Positions 51,910 to 61,630 of a stretch of DNA of 64,000 nt are shown one piece after another. Source of the stretch: Paenibacillus rhizosphaerae (GTDB lineage: Bacteria; Bacillota; Bacilli; Paenibacillales; Paenibacillaceae). The position numbers and the translations under genes are program-made. The notes beneath the pieces are model-generated. The model was not told the DNA's origin, made no database searches, and saw only the letters and a program-made list of their open reading frames with translations. The stretch lies in contig NZ_JACHXJ010000004.1 of NCBI RefSeq assembly GCF_014192015.1, forward strand, positions 124,001 to 188,000. Direction: 5' to 3'. How positions within the stretch are numbered: position 1 is the stretch's first letter; each line of letters starts with the position of its first letter.

Positions 51910-52601
51910 GCCTCATCCTTCCATGCCATATTGAGACGGTAGCCCGAGCCGCGCACCGTTTCCAGCGCCTCCCCGATGCCCAGCTCTGCCAGCCTTTTGC
52001 GGACGCGGGTAATATTGACGCTCAAGGTGTTGTCATCCACGAACGTGTCGTCCCACAGCTTCTCGAGGATCGTCTCCCGGGAGACCAGCCGCGGACTGCG
52101 TTCCAGCAGGGTCTCGATCAGGATTGTTTCCTTCCGGGTCAGGGAAATCCGCTTGTCCCCCAGCTTCAGCTCCATCCGTTCGGGATACAGGACGAGCCCG
52201 GCTTGTTCGACCGTCCGCTCGCCGGCGGCGGCGTAATCCCCGTAGACGCGGCGGAGCTGGCTGCGGATTTTGGCCATCACGATTTCGTAGTGAAACGGCT
52301 TCGTAATATAATCGTCGCCGCCGTTCTCCAGGGCCATGACCTGGTCCATTTTTTCGTTGCGGGCCGAAATAAAAATGATCGGGCAGGTCGATACCTGACG
52401 GATCTGCCGGCACCAATAGTAGCCGTCGAAGCTCGGCAGGTTGACATCCAGCAGCACGATATGGGGGGCGGCCGCCGTAAACTCGTCCATGACGCGGTCG
52501 AAATCGTGAATCACGATGGCTTCGTCTCCGTATTTTTGAATATGGGACTGAAGCAGACCGGCGATCTTCGGATCGTCCTCGACGATCAATATTTTATACA
52601 T
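51906..52601 (-). CDS. bceR: BceR-type response regulator
   Basis: A 231-aa OmpR-family regulator. Receiver: ILIVEDDPKI, phospho-acceptor Asp52 in LLDVNLPSFDGY, Lys in YITKPFHYE. C-terminal winged helix: LTRKETILIETLLERSP through TVRGSGYRLN. It is the first gene of the bceRS unit. A minus-strand TATAAT lies at 52661-52666, about 55 bp before the ATG, with a poor -35. Its likely targets are the box at 50824 and the bceAB genes. Confidence 0.93.
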   Translation of the reverse strand: MYKILIVEDDPKIAGLLQSHIQKYGDEAIVIHDFDRVMDEFTAAAPHIVLLDVNLPSFDGYYWCRQIRQVSTCPIIFISARNEKMDQVMALENGGDDYITKPFHYEIVMAKIRSQLRRVYGDYAAAGERTVEQAGLVLYPERMELKLGDKRISLTRKETILIETLLERSPRLVSRETILEKLWDDTFVDDNTLSVNITRVRKRLAELGIGEALETVRGSGYRLNMAWKDEA

Positions 52602-52849
52602 ATCCGAATTCTCCTTATGAAAGCAGTACTCGTATTCCGGAAATTGCTAACTCAGTATCATTATACACGTAAACCGCTGCGGGATTCAGACCGCTCAGGT
52701 TCTATACGGGAAACGGGGACATCGAATAATGGTCCGAGATCCCATTGAAAAATATTTTTTCGGAGCAGATAACTTTTCGCCGGCTTCCTCCGTCTGATAT
52801 TACACAGTCAATATTTTCTATATCAGGAAAAGCAAAAGGAGGCGCGTTT

Positions 52850-55800
52850 GTGAAAAAAATTTGGTTAACGCTCTTGGCCGCCGTGATGATCTTCTCGGTC
52901 GCCCTCGGCGCCAATCAGGGGCAGGCAGCGGCTGCCGCCAGTCAAATCTCGATTTATATTGACGGCCAGAAGCTGTACTCCTCCCAGGCTCCCATTATGG
53001 TGAAAGGCAGGGCCATGCTCCCGATGAGAGCCATCTTCGAGGCGCTGGACGCCACGGTCGACTGGAACGCGAAGACGAAAACCGTCACCGCGAAACGGGA
53101 CCAAACGACGATCGTGCTGAAGATCGGCTCCACGTCCGCGGTCGTTAACAACCGGACGTTGACCTTGGATGTGCCCGGACAGATCTACAAGGGCAGCACA
53201 ATGGTGCCTGTCCGGTTTGTCAGCGAGGCGCTGGGCGAAAAGGTCGACTGGAATGCTTCTAACAAGACGGTAACGATCACGACATCCGGCGGCCCGGTAA
53301 ATGCCGTGGCTTATGTTTCGGCCCGGATCATTTCCAAAAACGGTGACGGACGCGATGTGGAGGTCAGCTTTCCGAAAGTTTCGCCGGAGTCCGGCGTAAG
53401 CGAATATCGGGTGCTGATGGTCAAATCGGGAAATGCGTACAATTTCAATCTCGCCCAGGCGCTTTCGACCGGCAGCTACACTTCGATCCGCCCGAACGGG
53501 GATGACGTGTCGATTACCTTGTCGTCCCAGACCCGAGACGTGAACGGCGATTTGCTCCGGTCGGGGCAGTCGTATGCGGCATTTGTCCTGACTGTAGGCA
53601 AAAAGGGGAATAGCGCCTTGTCAGGCGTATCCCAGACGATTTCGCTGTCTTCGGTACCTTCCGTTGGGGCGGTTTCGAACATCAAAGTGTCCGATGCGAG
53701 CGACTACGGGGACGGCCGGGACCTGTCCGTCAGCTTTACCAAGGCCCAAACCGAGAGCAATATTACCAATTACCGCATCTATGTGGTCAAAACGAAGGAT
53801 AAGAACAGCTTTGACCTGGCGGCTGCGAACAAGGTGCCGTCCTCAAACTTCACGGTGGTGAACAAAGCTGGAACGACCTTGTCCGGCAATCTTTCTTCTT
53901 CGGCAAGGGATACTTCCGGCGAGCTGATTCGGAATGGGGTTCCTTACACGGTGTTTGTAATGTCCGTCAGCAATACCGGCAGCTACACCTCGCAGCTGTC
54001 CGCCGCTTCATCGTCCATTACGCTGGCGGCGAATGCGGTATCCGCGCCGGTCATTACCCGCGTGGATGACATCAGCAATTATGGCGACGGCCGGGACCTG
54101 CGCGTGAACTTCAACAAGGTGTCCGACGAATCCCGTATCGGTTCTTACCGGATTTTCGTCGTGAAGGACAGCAAGGCAGGCAGCTTTAGCCTCTCGGCAG
54201 CAAACAATGTTCCGAGCGCTTATTACACGCAGGTGGGCAAAACCGGTTATAACCTCAGCCAGGTACTGTCTTCCGGAGCGCGTGATGTCGACGGATCGCT
54301 GATCGCGAACGGCGTTGTATACCGCGTGTTCGTTATGGCCGTGGGAACGGGAAGCTATTCCGGCAGCAATGCGCTGTCTTCGGCGTCTTCTTCCATTGTG
54401 CTCTACGGCAACGGTAACGTCGATGCCGCAAGCAATGTGAATGTCAGCGACATTAGCGACTACGGCGACGGCCGGGATCTGCTCGTGAACTTTAAGCGCG
54501 CCGGCGACGAAAGATATATTGGCCAATACCGCATTCTCGTCGTGAAAAATGGGGATGCCGGTCGGTTTGACCTGAATGACGCCAACGCGGTGCGCAGCTC
54601 GAACTACACGGCAATCACGCCGAATGGCGGCAACGTCAGCAAAGCCCTCGCTTCGGGAGCGCGGGATGTGGATGGGGACGCCATCCGGAACGGCATCTCC
54701 TATCGGGTATTTGTTCTGTCGGTAGGAACGGGCAGCTACGCCGGAACAAACGCTCTCTCCTCCTATTCGCCATCCATCACGCTGTCGGGCAACGTGAAGG
54801 TCGACCCGGCCACGAATGTGAAGGCGGCGGATATCGGCGATAACGGCGATGCAAGAGATCTGCAGGTGACTTTCAATCGAGCCAAGGACGAAAGCAACAT
54901 TAAAGGTTACCGAATTCTCGTCGTCGAGGCGGATTCGGCCCGTTTCTTCGGCCTTTCCGATGCGGAAAAAGTGTCTAGCTCTGCTTATACCGCCGTTGAT
55001 AAAACGGGATCCGATTTAAGGGGCGTGCTGAAAGCCGGAGCCCGCGACGTCGATAATGGCGTCATCAAGAATGACGTCAGCTACAAAGTGTTCGTTTTGT
55101 CCGTAGGAGCGTACGGCACCAATGCGCTGTCTGATCCTTCCGCGCCGATCACGCTGACCACGAAGACCGCAAGCCCGGCAACGAATGTGAATGTTTCAGA
55201 CGTAGGGGACAGAAACAACGGCAGCGACCTGGAGGTTTCCTTTACTAAAGCGGCGGATGAGCGCAATTTGTACGAATACCGCATTTTAGTGGTGCCGACC
55301 GATAAGGCGAACGTACTGAAGGTGGACGGAGCATCGGATGTTAAGATCTACACGATAGCATCGAAGGGAAGCAATTATAAACAAACCCTTAGCTCTGACG
55401 CCAAGGATATTGACGGCAACTTTATTGAGAACGGAGTTGCCTATAAAGTGTTCATTCTGTCGGTGATGAGCCCGGACGGCAGGGGCAACGTTCTGTCCAC
55501 ACCTTCGGATGAAATCAAACTGCAGTCCAATCCGACGCTGGTGACCCGTGTTACCGCCTCGGAGCTGAAGGATGAAGAGGTCAAGGTTACCTTTGCGAAG
55601 GCGGCGGATGAAAGCACCATCGATTATTACAAGGTGTTTGCCGTGCCGGTTGGATCCACTACGTTCATGACGGCGAAATCCACCAAGGAGGTACCGGACA
55701 GCTTCAAGAAAGTCGATAAAGCCAACAAGGGTTCTTACGAGACGGCTTTCCAGGCGGGCGACAAAGATATTTACGGTCAGGAGCTGAATAAGCATGCAAG

Positions 55801-56068
55801 CTACCTGGTGTACGTTCTGTCCGTGCTGAAAGGGGACCAGGCTTCCAAAAGCGTGCTTTCCTCCGAAACGGGCTTTATGTTCGTAACGGCTTTTAACAAC
55901 GAGGAGGATGCGAAGAAATACGTCAAAAATCAGCTGGTGAGCGATCAGGGCAGCATTTATCAAGTGCTAAAGGACTCGCCGCAAGGGACGCCGGGTACAT
56001 CCGAAGACTATAAACTGCTGAAGAAGGCGGAAGCCAAAACAGCTGTCTCCAGCAAAACAAAGGGCTGA
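52850..56068 (+). CDS. Secreted stalk-domain protein with seven ~125-residue repeats
   Basis: A 1072-aa secreted protein. The GTG at 52850 follows AAAAGGAGG with 7-bp spacing. Residues 1-29 are a signal peptide (AAAAA/S cut). Residues about 32-145 hold the copper-amine-oxidase N-terminal-like stalk domain in two halves (VKGRAMLPMRAIFEAL..VDWN and STMVPVRFVSEALGEKVDWN). From about residue 155 seven repeats start near 155, 277, 401, 529, 656, 778 and 898; the common pattern is DIS-x-Y-GDGRDL-x-V-x-F, YRI-x-VVK, SGARDVDG, NGV-x-Y-x-VFVLSVG. Composition suggests beta-sandwich, fibronectin-III-like folds. There is no LPxTG or SLH. The C-terminal 45 residues are helical and Lys-rich. Function unknown; a cell-surface or matrix role is inference. 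Confidence 0.87.
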   Translation: MKKIWLTLLAAVMIFSVALGANQGQAAAAASQISIYIDGQKLYSSQAPIMVKGRAMLPMRAIFEALDATVDWNAKTKTVTAKRDQTTIVLKIGSTSAVVNNRTLTLDVPGQIYKGSTMVPVRFVSEALGEKVDWNASNKTVTITTSGGPVNAVAYVSARIISKNGDGRDVEVSFPKVSPESGVSEYRVLMVKSGNAYNFNLAQALSTGSYTSIRPNGDDVSITLSSQTRDVNGDLLRSGQSYAAFVLTVGKKGNSALSGVSQTISLSSVPSVGAVSNIKVSDASDYGDGRDLSVSFTKAQTESNITNYRIYVVKTKDKNSFDLAAANKVPSSNFTVVNKAGTTLSGNLSSSARDTSGELIRNGVPYTVFVMSVSNTGSYTSQLSAASSSITLAANAVSAPVITRVDDISNYGDGRDLRVNFNKVSDESRIGSYRIFVVKDSKAGSFSLSAANNVPSAYYTQVGKTGYNLSQVLSSGARDVDGSLIANGVVYRVFVMAVGTGSYSGSNALSSASSSIVLYGNGNVDAASNVNVSDISDYGDGRDLLVNFKRAGDERYIGQYRILVVKNGDAGRFDLNDANAVRSSNYTAITPNGGNVSKALASGARDVDGDAIRNGISYRVFVLSVGTGSYAGTNALSSYSPSITLSGNVKVDPATNVKAADIGDNGDARDLQVTFNRAKDESNIKGYRILVVEADSARFFGLSDAEKVSSSAYTAVDKTGSDLRGVLKAGARDVDNGVIKNDVSYKVFVLSVGAYGTNALSDPSAPITLTTKTASPATNVNVSDVGDRNNGSDLEVSFTKAADERNLYEYRILVVPTDKANVLKVDGASDVKIYTIASKGSNYKQTLSSDAKDIDGNFIENGVAYKVFILSVMSPDGRGNVLSTPSDEIKLQSNPTLVTRVTASELKDEEVKVTFAKAADESTIDYYKVFAVPVGSTTFMTAKSTKEVPDSFKKVDKANKGSYETAFQAGDKDIYGQELNKHASYLVYVLSVLKGDQASKSVLSSETGFMFVTAFNNEEDAKKYVKNQLVSDQGSIYQVLKDSPQGTPGTSEDYKLLKKAEAKTAVSSKTKG

Positions 56069-56111
56069 CATCGGGATTCGCGTTAACTTGCCGATCATCG
56101 GCCGTGCAAAT

Positions 56112-56148
56112 CACAGCTCCTGGATGATTGATTCCAGGAGCTGTTTTC
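56112..56148 (+). terminator. Terminator after the stalk-protein gene
   Basis: CAGCTCCTGG/CCAGGAGCTG (56114-56123, 56134-56143), 10-nt loop, TTTT. Confidence 0.85.
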
Positions 56149-56241
56149 ATTGTGCATGTCTAATTTTCGCATGAAAAATCATCCAATTATTAGGGTATTA
56201 TTATGGCAGTCTTTGCCCTTACAATAAATTTACTCATCATT

Positions 56242-56256
56242 GGTAACCGCTTACAT
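56242..56256. promoter_or_regulatory. cre-like site upstream of the xyloglucanase gene
   Basis: Read on the minus strand: ATGTAAGCGGTTACC, matching WTGNAANCGNWNNCW in all but the last base. Confidence 0.55.
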
Positions 56257-56305
56257 AAAGTGCTGCAGCTGCAGCAAATCCTCATGTCAGTCATCATCGC
56301 ATTTT

Positions 56306-56323
56306 TTCGAAAACGCTTTCGAA
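56306..56323. promoter_or_regulatory. LacI-type operator candidate before the xyloglucanase gene
   Basis: TTCGAAAACGCTTTCGAA, near-perfect inverted repeat centred on CG, 35 bp before the start codon. LacI-family operators typically centre on CG; a LacI-family gene follows at 59269 and has a related TCGAAACGATTCAA (59206-59219) before it. Confidence 0.55.
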
Positions 56324-56357
56324 TAACCAATCCATTTAATGATTGAGGAGGGCAATG

Positions 56358-58964
56358 ATGTTCAAGAAGACGTTAAGCTTGGTTCTCGCCGCTTCCATCG
56401 CACTGCCGCTGGCCGGTACGGTGGGCCCCCCGGTGTCCGCTGACAAGGCGAACAATGGAAAAGGACCCAAGGCACCTGTCCAAACGTACAGCTGGGACCG
56501 GGTCAAGGTCGTCGGCGGAGGTTTTGTTCCGGGGATCGTTTACAACCCGAGCGAAAAGGACCTGATCTACGCCCGGACGGATATCGGAGGGGCCTACCGC
56601 TGGGTCCCGGCCACGAAGACATGGAAGCAGCTGCTGGACTTTGTCAGTGCAAAAGAATGGAACATGCTTGGCGTGGACACCCTGGCGACGGATCCGGTGG
56701 AAACCAACCGTTTGTACGTGGCGGCCGGAACCTACACCAACGACTGGACCGATATGAACGGCGTGCTGCTCCGCTCTACGGATAAAGGGGAGACGTGGCA
56801 GCGCACGGAGCTTCCTTTTAAACTCGGGGGAAATATGCCGGGAAGGTCGATGGGCGAACGGCTGACGATCGATCCAAACAATAACCGCATTCTCTACATG
56901 GGTACCCGCAGCGGCAACGGGCTGTGGCGCAGCACTGATTACGGAGTCACCTGGAAAAAAGTTGAGAGCTTCACCGCAGCCGGCAACGTGAAGGACCCCT
57001 ACAACGATCTCGTCGGTGTCGTGTGGGTAACGTTTGACCCGTCGACGGGGAGTAAAGGAAAAACAACCCAGACGATTTACGCGGGAGTCGCCGATACCGA
57101 GCACAGCATCTATCGGAGCACCGACGGCGGTCAAACCTGGGAACCGGTGCCTGGACAGCCTGACCAAGGGTTCATCCCGCACCATGGCGTGCTTTCGAAG
57201 AACGGCAGCCTCTATGTGACCTACACCAAGGAGGTGGGCCCGTATAACGGCGGTGAAGGCTCGGTTTGGAAATACGATACGTTAACCGGGCAGTGGACCG
57301 ATATCAGCCCGACCGGCGCGGGTTCCACAGACAGCCCGTACGGCGGCCTTGCCGTCGATGCGCAGCACCCGGATACGATCATGGTCGCCACGATGAACAA
57401 ATGGTGGCCGGATGAATTTATCTACCGGAGCACGGACGGCGGCAAGACGTGGAAGCCGTTCTGGACGCTGGATTACGCCAAAGACCCGGTAAGGATGAAC
57501 AACTATACCATTGACTACTCCCTGTCTCCGTGGCTGGATTGGGGCGAGAAAAAGAATCTGCCTGAACAGAATCCGAAGCTCGGATGGATGATCGGCGACC
57601 TGGAGATCGATCCGTTCAACCCGGATCGGATCATGTACGGTACGGGCGCGACGCTATACGGGTCAGAGAACGTGACTGCCCTGGATAAAGGAGAAAACGT
57701 CAACATCTCCGTCATGGCCGACGGGATCGAGGAGACGGCGGTTCTCGGCTTGATCAGCCCGCCGAGCGGAGCCCATCTCCTGAGCGCCATGGGGGACATC
57801 GGCGGCTTCCGCCACGAGGATCTGACCAAGGCCCCGGCCATGATTACGAATCCGTATATCGGGACAAGCACGGATATCGACTATGCTGAACTGAACCCGG
57901 ACATCGTCGTCCGCGTCGGCAACAGCGACGGGGCGAACCCGAGGATGGGCGTGTCCACGGATAACGGCAAGACGTGGAAACCGGCGGCCAACGCCTGGAC
58001 ATCGGCATCCGACGATGCCACGCAGGGCGGATACGTCGCGGTCGGTGCGGACGGGTCCTCCATCGTCTGGAGCCCATCCAACTCGGCTGCTCCGAAGCCG
58101 GTGAGCTATTCGCGCGACCTGGGGGCCACCTGGGCGGCCTCGTCGGGAGTTCCAAGCGGCGCGAGAGTATCCTCGGACCGGGTGAATCCGAATAAGTTTT
58201 ATGCGATTGCGGACGGCATGTTCTATGTCAGCCAGGACGGAGGCGCAACCTTCGCCAAGGCAGCTGCGGGCCTGCCAACCAACCTGACAAGCAACTTCAA
58301 AGCTGTGCCTGGTATGGAAGGAGACATCTGGGTAGCCGCTGCGGCAGACAACACGAACCAGGACAGCCCTTACGGATTATGGCATTCCACGGATTCGGGA
58401 CGCACCTTTACGAAGCTGGGACAGATCCAGGACGCGGCGGCCATCGGTTTCGGCAAAGCGGCTCCGGGCCAGAAATATATGGCACTGTATGCCCATGCCA
58501 CCATCAACAACGTGGATGGCATTTACCGCTCCGATGACGCGGGAAAGACGTGGATCCGTATCAATGACGACCAGCAGTTTGGTTCGGCCAACACGGCGAT
58601 CACCGGGGATCCAAGGGTTTACGGCCGCGTATACTTGGCGACCAACGGTCTCGGCATTGTTCTTGGCGATATGGCCGGCAGCTCGGATACAACGGCACCG
58701 GTCATCACGGTTGACGACAAAGGCAAACCGCAAAACAACCGGAACTACGTGCTCTCCGGCCGCGTTAACGAGGCTGTGAAAGATTCCTCGATCAGTGTTT
58801 CCTTAAATGGCGGGAAGCCTTTTACCATAAAAGTCGTGAACGGCAAGTTCAATCATAAACTGACCTTGGCCAGCGGGAAAAACCGGATTGTGCTGGAAGC
58901 AGCCGACCTGATGGGGAACAAGGCAAGCCTTGAGGTTACGGTCGAGTACAATCCCAAGAAGTAA
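56358..58964 (+). CDS. Secreted xyloglucanase, GH74
   Basis: An 868-aa secreted endo-xyloglucanase. The ATG at 56358 follows GGAGGG with better spacing than 56355. Signal peptide residues 1-28. The catalytic body (about 45-760) is the double seven-bladed propeller of GH74 with many Asp-box motifs (RSTDKGETW, RSTDYGVTW, RSTDGGQTW, RSTDGGKTW, STDNGKTW, SDDAGKTW). ARTDIGGAYRW carries Asp75 and SAMGDIGGFRHEDL carries Asp480, corresponding to the two catalytic Asp of the family. The C-terminal 90 residues form a bacterial Ig-like/glucodextranase-type domain, and no CBM or dockerin is present. Released products would need import elsewhere. LacI gene downstream. Confidence 0.93.
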   Translation: MFKKTLSLVLAASIALPLAGTVGPPVSADKANNGKGPKAPVQTYSWDRVKVVGGGFVPGIVYNPSEKDLIYARTDIGGAYRWVPATKTWKQLLDFVSAKEWNMLGVDTLATDPVETNRLYVAAGTYTNDWTDMNGVLLRSTDKGETWQRTELPFKLGGNMPGRSMGERLTIDPNNNRILYMGTRSGNGLWRSTDYGVTWKKVESFTAAGNVKDPYNDLVGVVWVTFDPSTGSKGKTTQTIYAGVADTEHSIYRSTDGGQTWEPVPGQPDQGFIPHHGVLSKNGSLYVTYTKEVGPYNGGEGSVWKYDTLTGQWTDISPTGAGSTDSPYGGLAVDAQHPDTIMVATMNKWWPDEFIYRSTDGGKTWKPFWTLDYAKDPVRMNNYTIDYSLSPWLDWGEKKNLPEQNPKLGWMIGDLEIDPFNPDRIMYGTGATLYGSENVTALDKGENVNISVMADGIEETAVLGLISPPSGAHLLSAMGDIGGFRHEDLTKAPAMITNPYIGTSTDIDYAELNPDIVVRVGNSDGANPRMGVSTDNGKTWKPAANAWTSASDDATQGGYVAVGADGSSIVWSPSNSAAPKPVSYSRDLGATWAASSGVPSGARVSSDRVNPNKFYAIADGMFYVSQDGGATFAKAAAGLPTNLTSNFKAVPGMEGDIWVAAAADNTNQDSPYGLWHSTDSGRTFTKLGQIQDAAAIGFGKAAPGQKYMALYAHATINNVDGIYRSDDAGKTWIRINDDQQFGSANTAITGDPRVYGRVYLATNGLGIVLGDMAGSSDTTAPVITVDDKGKPQNNRNYVLSGRVNEAVKDSSISVSLNGGKPFTIKVVNGKFNHKLTLASGKNRIVLEAADLMGNKASLEVTVEYNPKK

Positions 58965-59070
58965 CCCGAAACATGCGCGCAGGGATTCACATTTAAAGAA
59001 GACCTGCTGCCGTCCATGCGGCGAGGACTGCCCACGATCGGCAGCCAGCCATTCGGAAGCGGTATATTTG

Positions 59071-59120
59071 AGGGGCCGACCCGGGACAGCAAATCCGCTG
59101 CCCGGGCGGTCCTTTTCTTT
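59071..59120 (+). terminator. Hairpin terminator between GH74 and LacI genes
   Basis: GGGCCGACCCGGGACAGC-type arm (59074-59090) pairs imperfectly with GCTGCCCGGGCGGTCC (59097-59112), then TTTTCTTTTTC. The remaining 150 bp up to the LacI gene contain operator-like sites at 59168 and 59206. Confidence 0.65.
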
Positions 59121-59167
59121 TTCACGAACAGGTCAAGCGCCGTTGGTAGAAATGAAATGTAGCCTGT

Positions 59168-59219
59168 ATGAAAGCGCTGTTGTGCAGGGGAACGGGGCAC
59201 CGGTGTCGAAACGATTCAA
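59168..59219 (+). promoter_or_regulatory. Possible LacI/CcpA autoregulatory sites
   Basis: ATGAAAGCGCT (59168-59178) is a cre half-match; TCGAAACGATTCAA (59206-59219) shares the TCGAAA-CG core with the operator before GH74. Promoter elements are not clear. Confidence 0.4.
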
Positions 59220-59268
59220 ACAGAATGATAAAATGAAATGAGAAGCCAAACGATTGGAGTGAGAAGCC

Positions 59269-60234
59269 GTGGCCAGCATTAAAGATATTGCCAAAAAAGC
59301 CGGCGTATCCATATCAACGGTATCCTACGCGCTGAACGGAAGCTCGAAGGTGACGGATGAGACCTGCGCCCGGATTTTGGCCATCGCCAAAGAACTGAAT
59401 TATGTACCCAATGCGGCGGCACGAAGCCTGAAGAAAAAGGAATCGAAAATTATCGGGGCCTTTCTGCCGGATTTTAGCGGCGGTTTCTACGGAGATCTGC
59501 TTCAGGGAATGAAGGGCACGCTGATTCAAAAAGGATACGATCTGGTGGTATGCAGCGGACCCCAGTCGCACCGGCTGCTGGCCGAGAAGCTGTTTGACGG
59601 GGCGCTGATCCTCGACCACACGTTCTCGGACGAGCAGCTGCTGAACTTTGCCGAGCTTGGGCACCGGCTGGTGGTGCTGGATCGGGAGCTGAACCATCCG
59701 AATATCAATCACGTTCTTCTTGATAACAAAGCTGGAGCCAGCCTGGCTATGGAATATTTGATCGACCTCGGACACCGGAAAATTTACGTGGTTACCGGTC
59801 CCGAGGGCTCTTACGACTCGAAGCAGCGTATAGCGGCGGTCAGACAAACGGTCGAACGAAGCAGCGACGTGGAATGCATTGAAATTCCCGGTGACTTTAA
59901 CCGCTCGGGAGGCGAGCGGGCCGGCAAACAGATTGCTGCGGAATTCGCGGGTCCGGTGGCGGTCTTTTGCCTGAATGACGAAATGGCCATCGGCATGTAT
60001 GATTATATATCCGAAACGGATTTAGAGATGGGCAAAGACATCCATATCATCGGTTTCGATAATATCGAGCTGTCGGAGTACATCCGCCCAAGGCTTGCGA
60101 CGATCGATTATTCCAAGAAAAAGTGGGGATCCCTCGCTTCCGAGCAGCTGATCAAAATCATTGAAGGCAAGCCGGTCGAAAATGAGCGGATTTATGTGAC
60201 GTTGGTCAAGGCGGAGTCGGTTAAGCCGGTCTAA
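59269..60234 (+). CDS. LacI-family transcriptional regulator
   Basis: A 321-aa repressor. N-terminal HTH and hinge: IKDIAKKAGVSISTVSYALNGSSKVTDET and ELNYVPNAAARSLKKKESKIIGAF. The periplasmic-binding-like domain follows: DNKAGASLAMEYLIDLGHRKIYVVTGP, CLNDEMAIGMYDYI, IIGFDNIELSEYIRPRLATIDYSKKKWG. GTG start with GGAGTGAGAAGCC. It follows the xyloglucanase and probably represses it in the absence of a xyloglucan-derived sugar (inference from position and the shared TCGAAA-CG sites). Confidence 0.92.
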   Translation: MASIKDIAKKAGVSISTVSYALNGSSKVTDETCARILAIAKELNYVPNAAARSLKKKESKIIGAFLPDFSGGFYGDLLQGMKGTLIQKGYDLVVCSGPQSHRLLAEKLFDGALILDHTFSDEQLLNFAELGHRLVVLDRELNHPNINHVLLDNKAGASLAMEYLIDLGHRKIYVVTGPEGSYDSKQRIAAVRQTVERSSDVECIEIPGDFNRSGGERAGKQIAAEFAGPVAVFCLNDEMAIGMYDYISETDLEMGKDIHIIGFDNIELSEYIRPRLATIDYSKKKWGSLASEQLIKIIEGKPVENERIYVTLVKAESVKPV

Positions 60235-60325
60235 TCAGACTAATCCCGCCGGACGGCGGCCGCTGAAGTATAAAGAAAGATATTCCTGCTCATCCTGAAG
60301 GTAAACCGACAGGGAGGATGCAGGA

Positions 60326-60739
60326 ATGATCAATTTGGAGTCCAGACTCGAAAATGTGGAAGACGAATTCGTCAATATTGACAGCTACCTATGCAAGCAT
60401 GACTTTTCGCTGGCCGGCAATTGGGATTACAAGCACGGCTATCTGGATAAGCGCCTTGACCAGGAAAGAATGGTGTGGCTGCGGATCCCTTTTCATGTAA
60501 CCAAAGGCAATCTGGACGGCGAATGCGGCGGCTGCCGGGCGACTGTTAAGCTGGGACGTCCTTTCGTATTCAAGTACGTATACAACACGGGAACTGACAA
60601 GCATGCCATGCCCCATCTGCTCGGCGCCTTATTCGACCAGTTTCAGGCACCGCTCGATCCTGACGCACATCTGGAGGACGAGTGGGTGCAGCGCGCAAGA
60701 AGCGTTCTGCAGGAAGTGGAGCTGGGGTACTTACCCTAA
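60326..60739 (+). CDS. YugN-like family protein
   Basis: A 137-aa protein matching the YugN-like family of Firmicutes in length and pattern: NWDYKHGYLDKRLDQE-x-x-VWLRIPFHVTKGNLD near the middle and HMEDEWV-like C-terminal segment (LEDEWVQRARSVLQEVE). Function unknown, soluble, cytoplasmic. GGGAGGATG precedes the ATG. It is monocistronic: a terminator at 60758 follows. Confidence 0.82.
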   Translation: MINLESRLENVEDEFVNIDSYLCKHDFSLAGNWDYKHGYLDKRLDQERMVWLRIPFHVTKGNLDGECGGCRATVKLGRPFVFKYVYNTGTDKHAMPHLLGALFDQFQAPLDPDAHLEDEWVQRARSVLQEVELGYLP

Positions 60740-60757
60740 GGATTTCGCCGTAAATTA

Positions 60758-60797
60758 GAGCAGCTTGGTCAAATTCGTTTGGCCGGGCTGCTTTTTG
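60758..60797 (+). terminator. Terminator after the YugN-like gene
   Basis: AGCAGC...GCTGCT arms with internal TGG/CCG pairing (60759-60773, 60778-60792), then TTTTTG. Confidence 0.7.
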
Positions 60798-60924
60798 TTT
60801 TGTAATTGAAAGCGGAGCGGAAACTGCCTGGATTTGGCAGAGCCTACGTGTTTCTTTTTATACAGCCATTGTTTGCTTCATAGAGTACAATAGGGAAAAC
60901 CATAAGAAAGGAGAGTGTCGGTCG

Positions 60925-61395
60925 ATGAAATACATGGAGACAGCGGTACTTCCGGACGAGCTGTACAAGCTGCTGGACGGCAGGGAGCTGATCACGAAGC
61001 AGCATGAAGCGATGATGCTGATGACCGTAACCGAGGAGGGGTGGCCGCATACGGCCATGATCAGCGCAGGCGAGATCGTCGCCCTGAACCCGGGGCTGGT
61101 CCGGCTGGCCATGTGGAACGGAACCGCGACGACCCGAAATATGATCCGCACGGGACAAGCAATGCTCGTTCTGGTCTACTCCGGCAAAGCTTACTACGTA
61201 AAGCTGGCACTGAGACTTCTGCCGGTGCTTCCCGCAGCCAAGCATCCGCGGGAGCGCTTCGAGGCGGATATCGTATCCGTCCGTGCGGATGTGGCTGCGT
61301 ACGCGGACATTAGGTCTGGTATTCAGGTCGACTTTAAGGAGCCCGAAGCCGTGCTCACCCGCTGGTATGAAACGTTAACCGAGCTGAGGCTGTAG
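60925..61395 (+). CDS. PPOX-class flavin-binding domain protein
   Basis: A 156-aa split-barrel flavoprotein-like protein. MLMTVTEEGWPHTAMISAGEIVAL is the typical first strand pair, LVRLAMWNGTATTRNMIRTGQAMLVLVY corresponds to the FMN-phosphate region (W-x-x-T-x-T-x-x-N-hydrophobic). It resembles general-stress pyridoxamine-oxidase-like proteins. The substrate is unknown. AAGGAGAG lies about 13 bp before the ATG. Confidence 0.78.
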   Translation: MKYMETAVLPDELYKLLDGRELITKQHEAMMLMTVTEEGWPHTAMISAGEIVALNPGLVRLAMWNGTATTRNMIRTGQAMLVLVYSGKAYYVKLALRLLPVLPAAKHPRERFEADIVSVRADVAAYADIRSGIQVDFKEPEAVLTRWYETLTELRL

Positions 61396-61630
61396 AAAGG
61401 CTGCCGAATGCCGATAAAGGGCGCTTCCGCGCATCCCCAGACTGGGCGAATGACTGGTCTGAGGATGCCGCAAAACGCGGCTCAGCTTCCTTAAGATTAC
61501 GTCGGTAAGGCTTTTCTTCTGATCTTTCGTGCTTTGTTCGGAATTTATGCAACATGCTTTGAAAGCGCAATCATTCGTATATACAATAACATTACGAAAT
61601 TCACACTTGGAAAAAGAGGGTGATTCGCAT

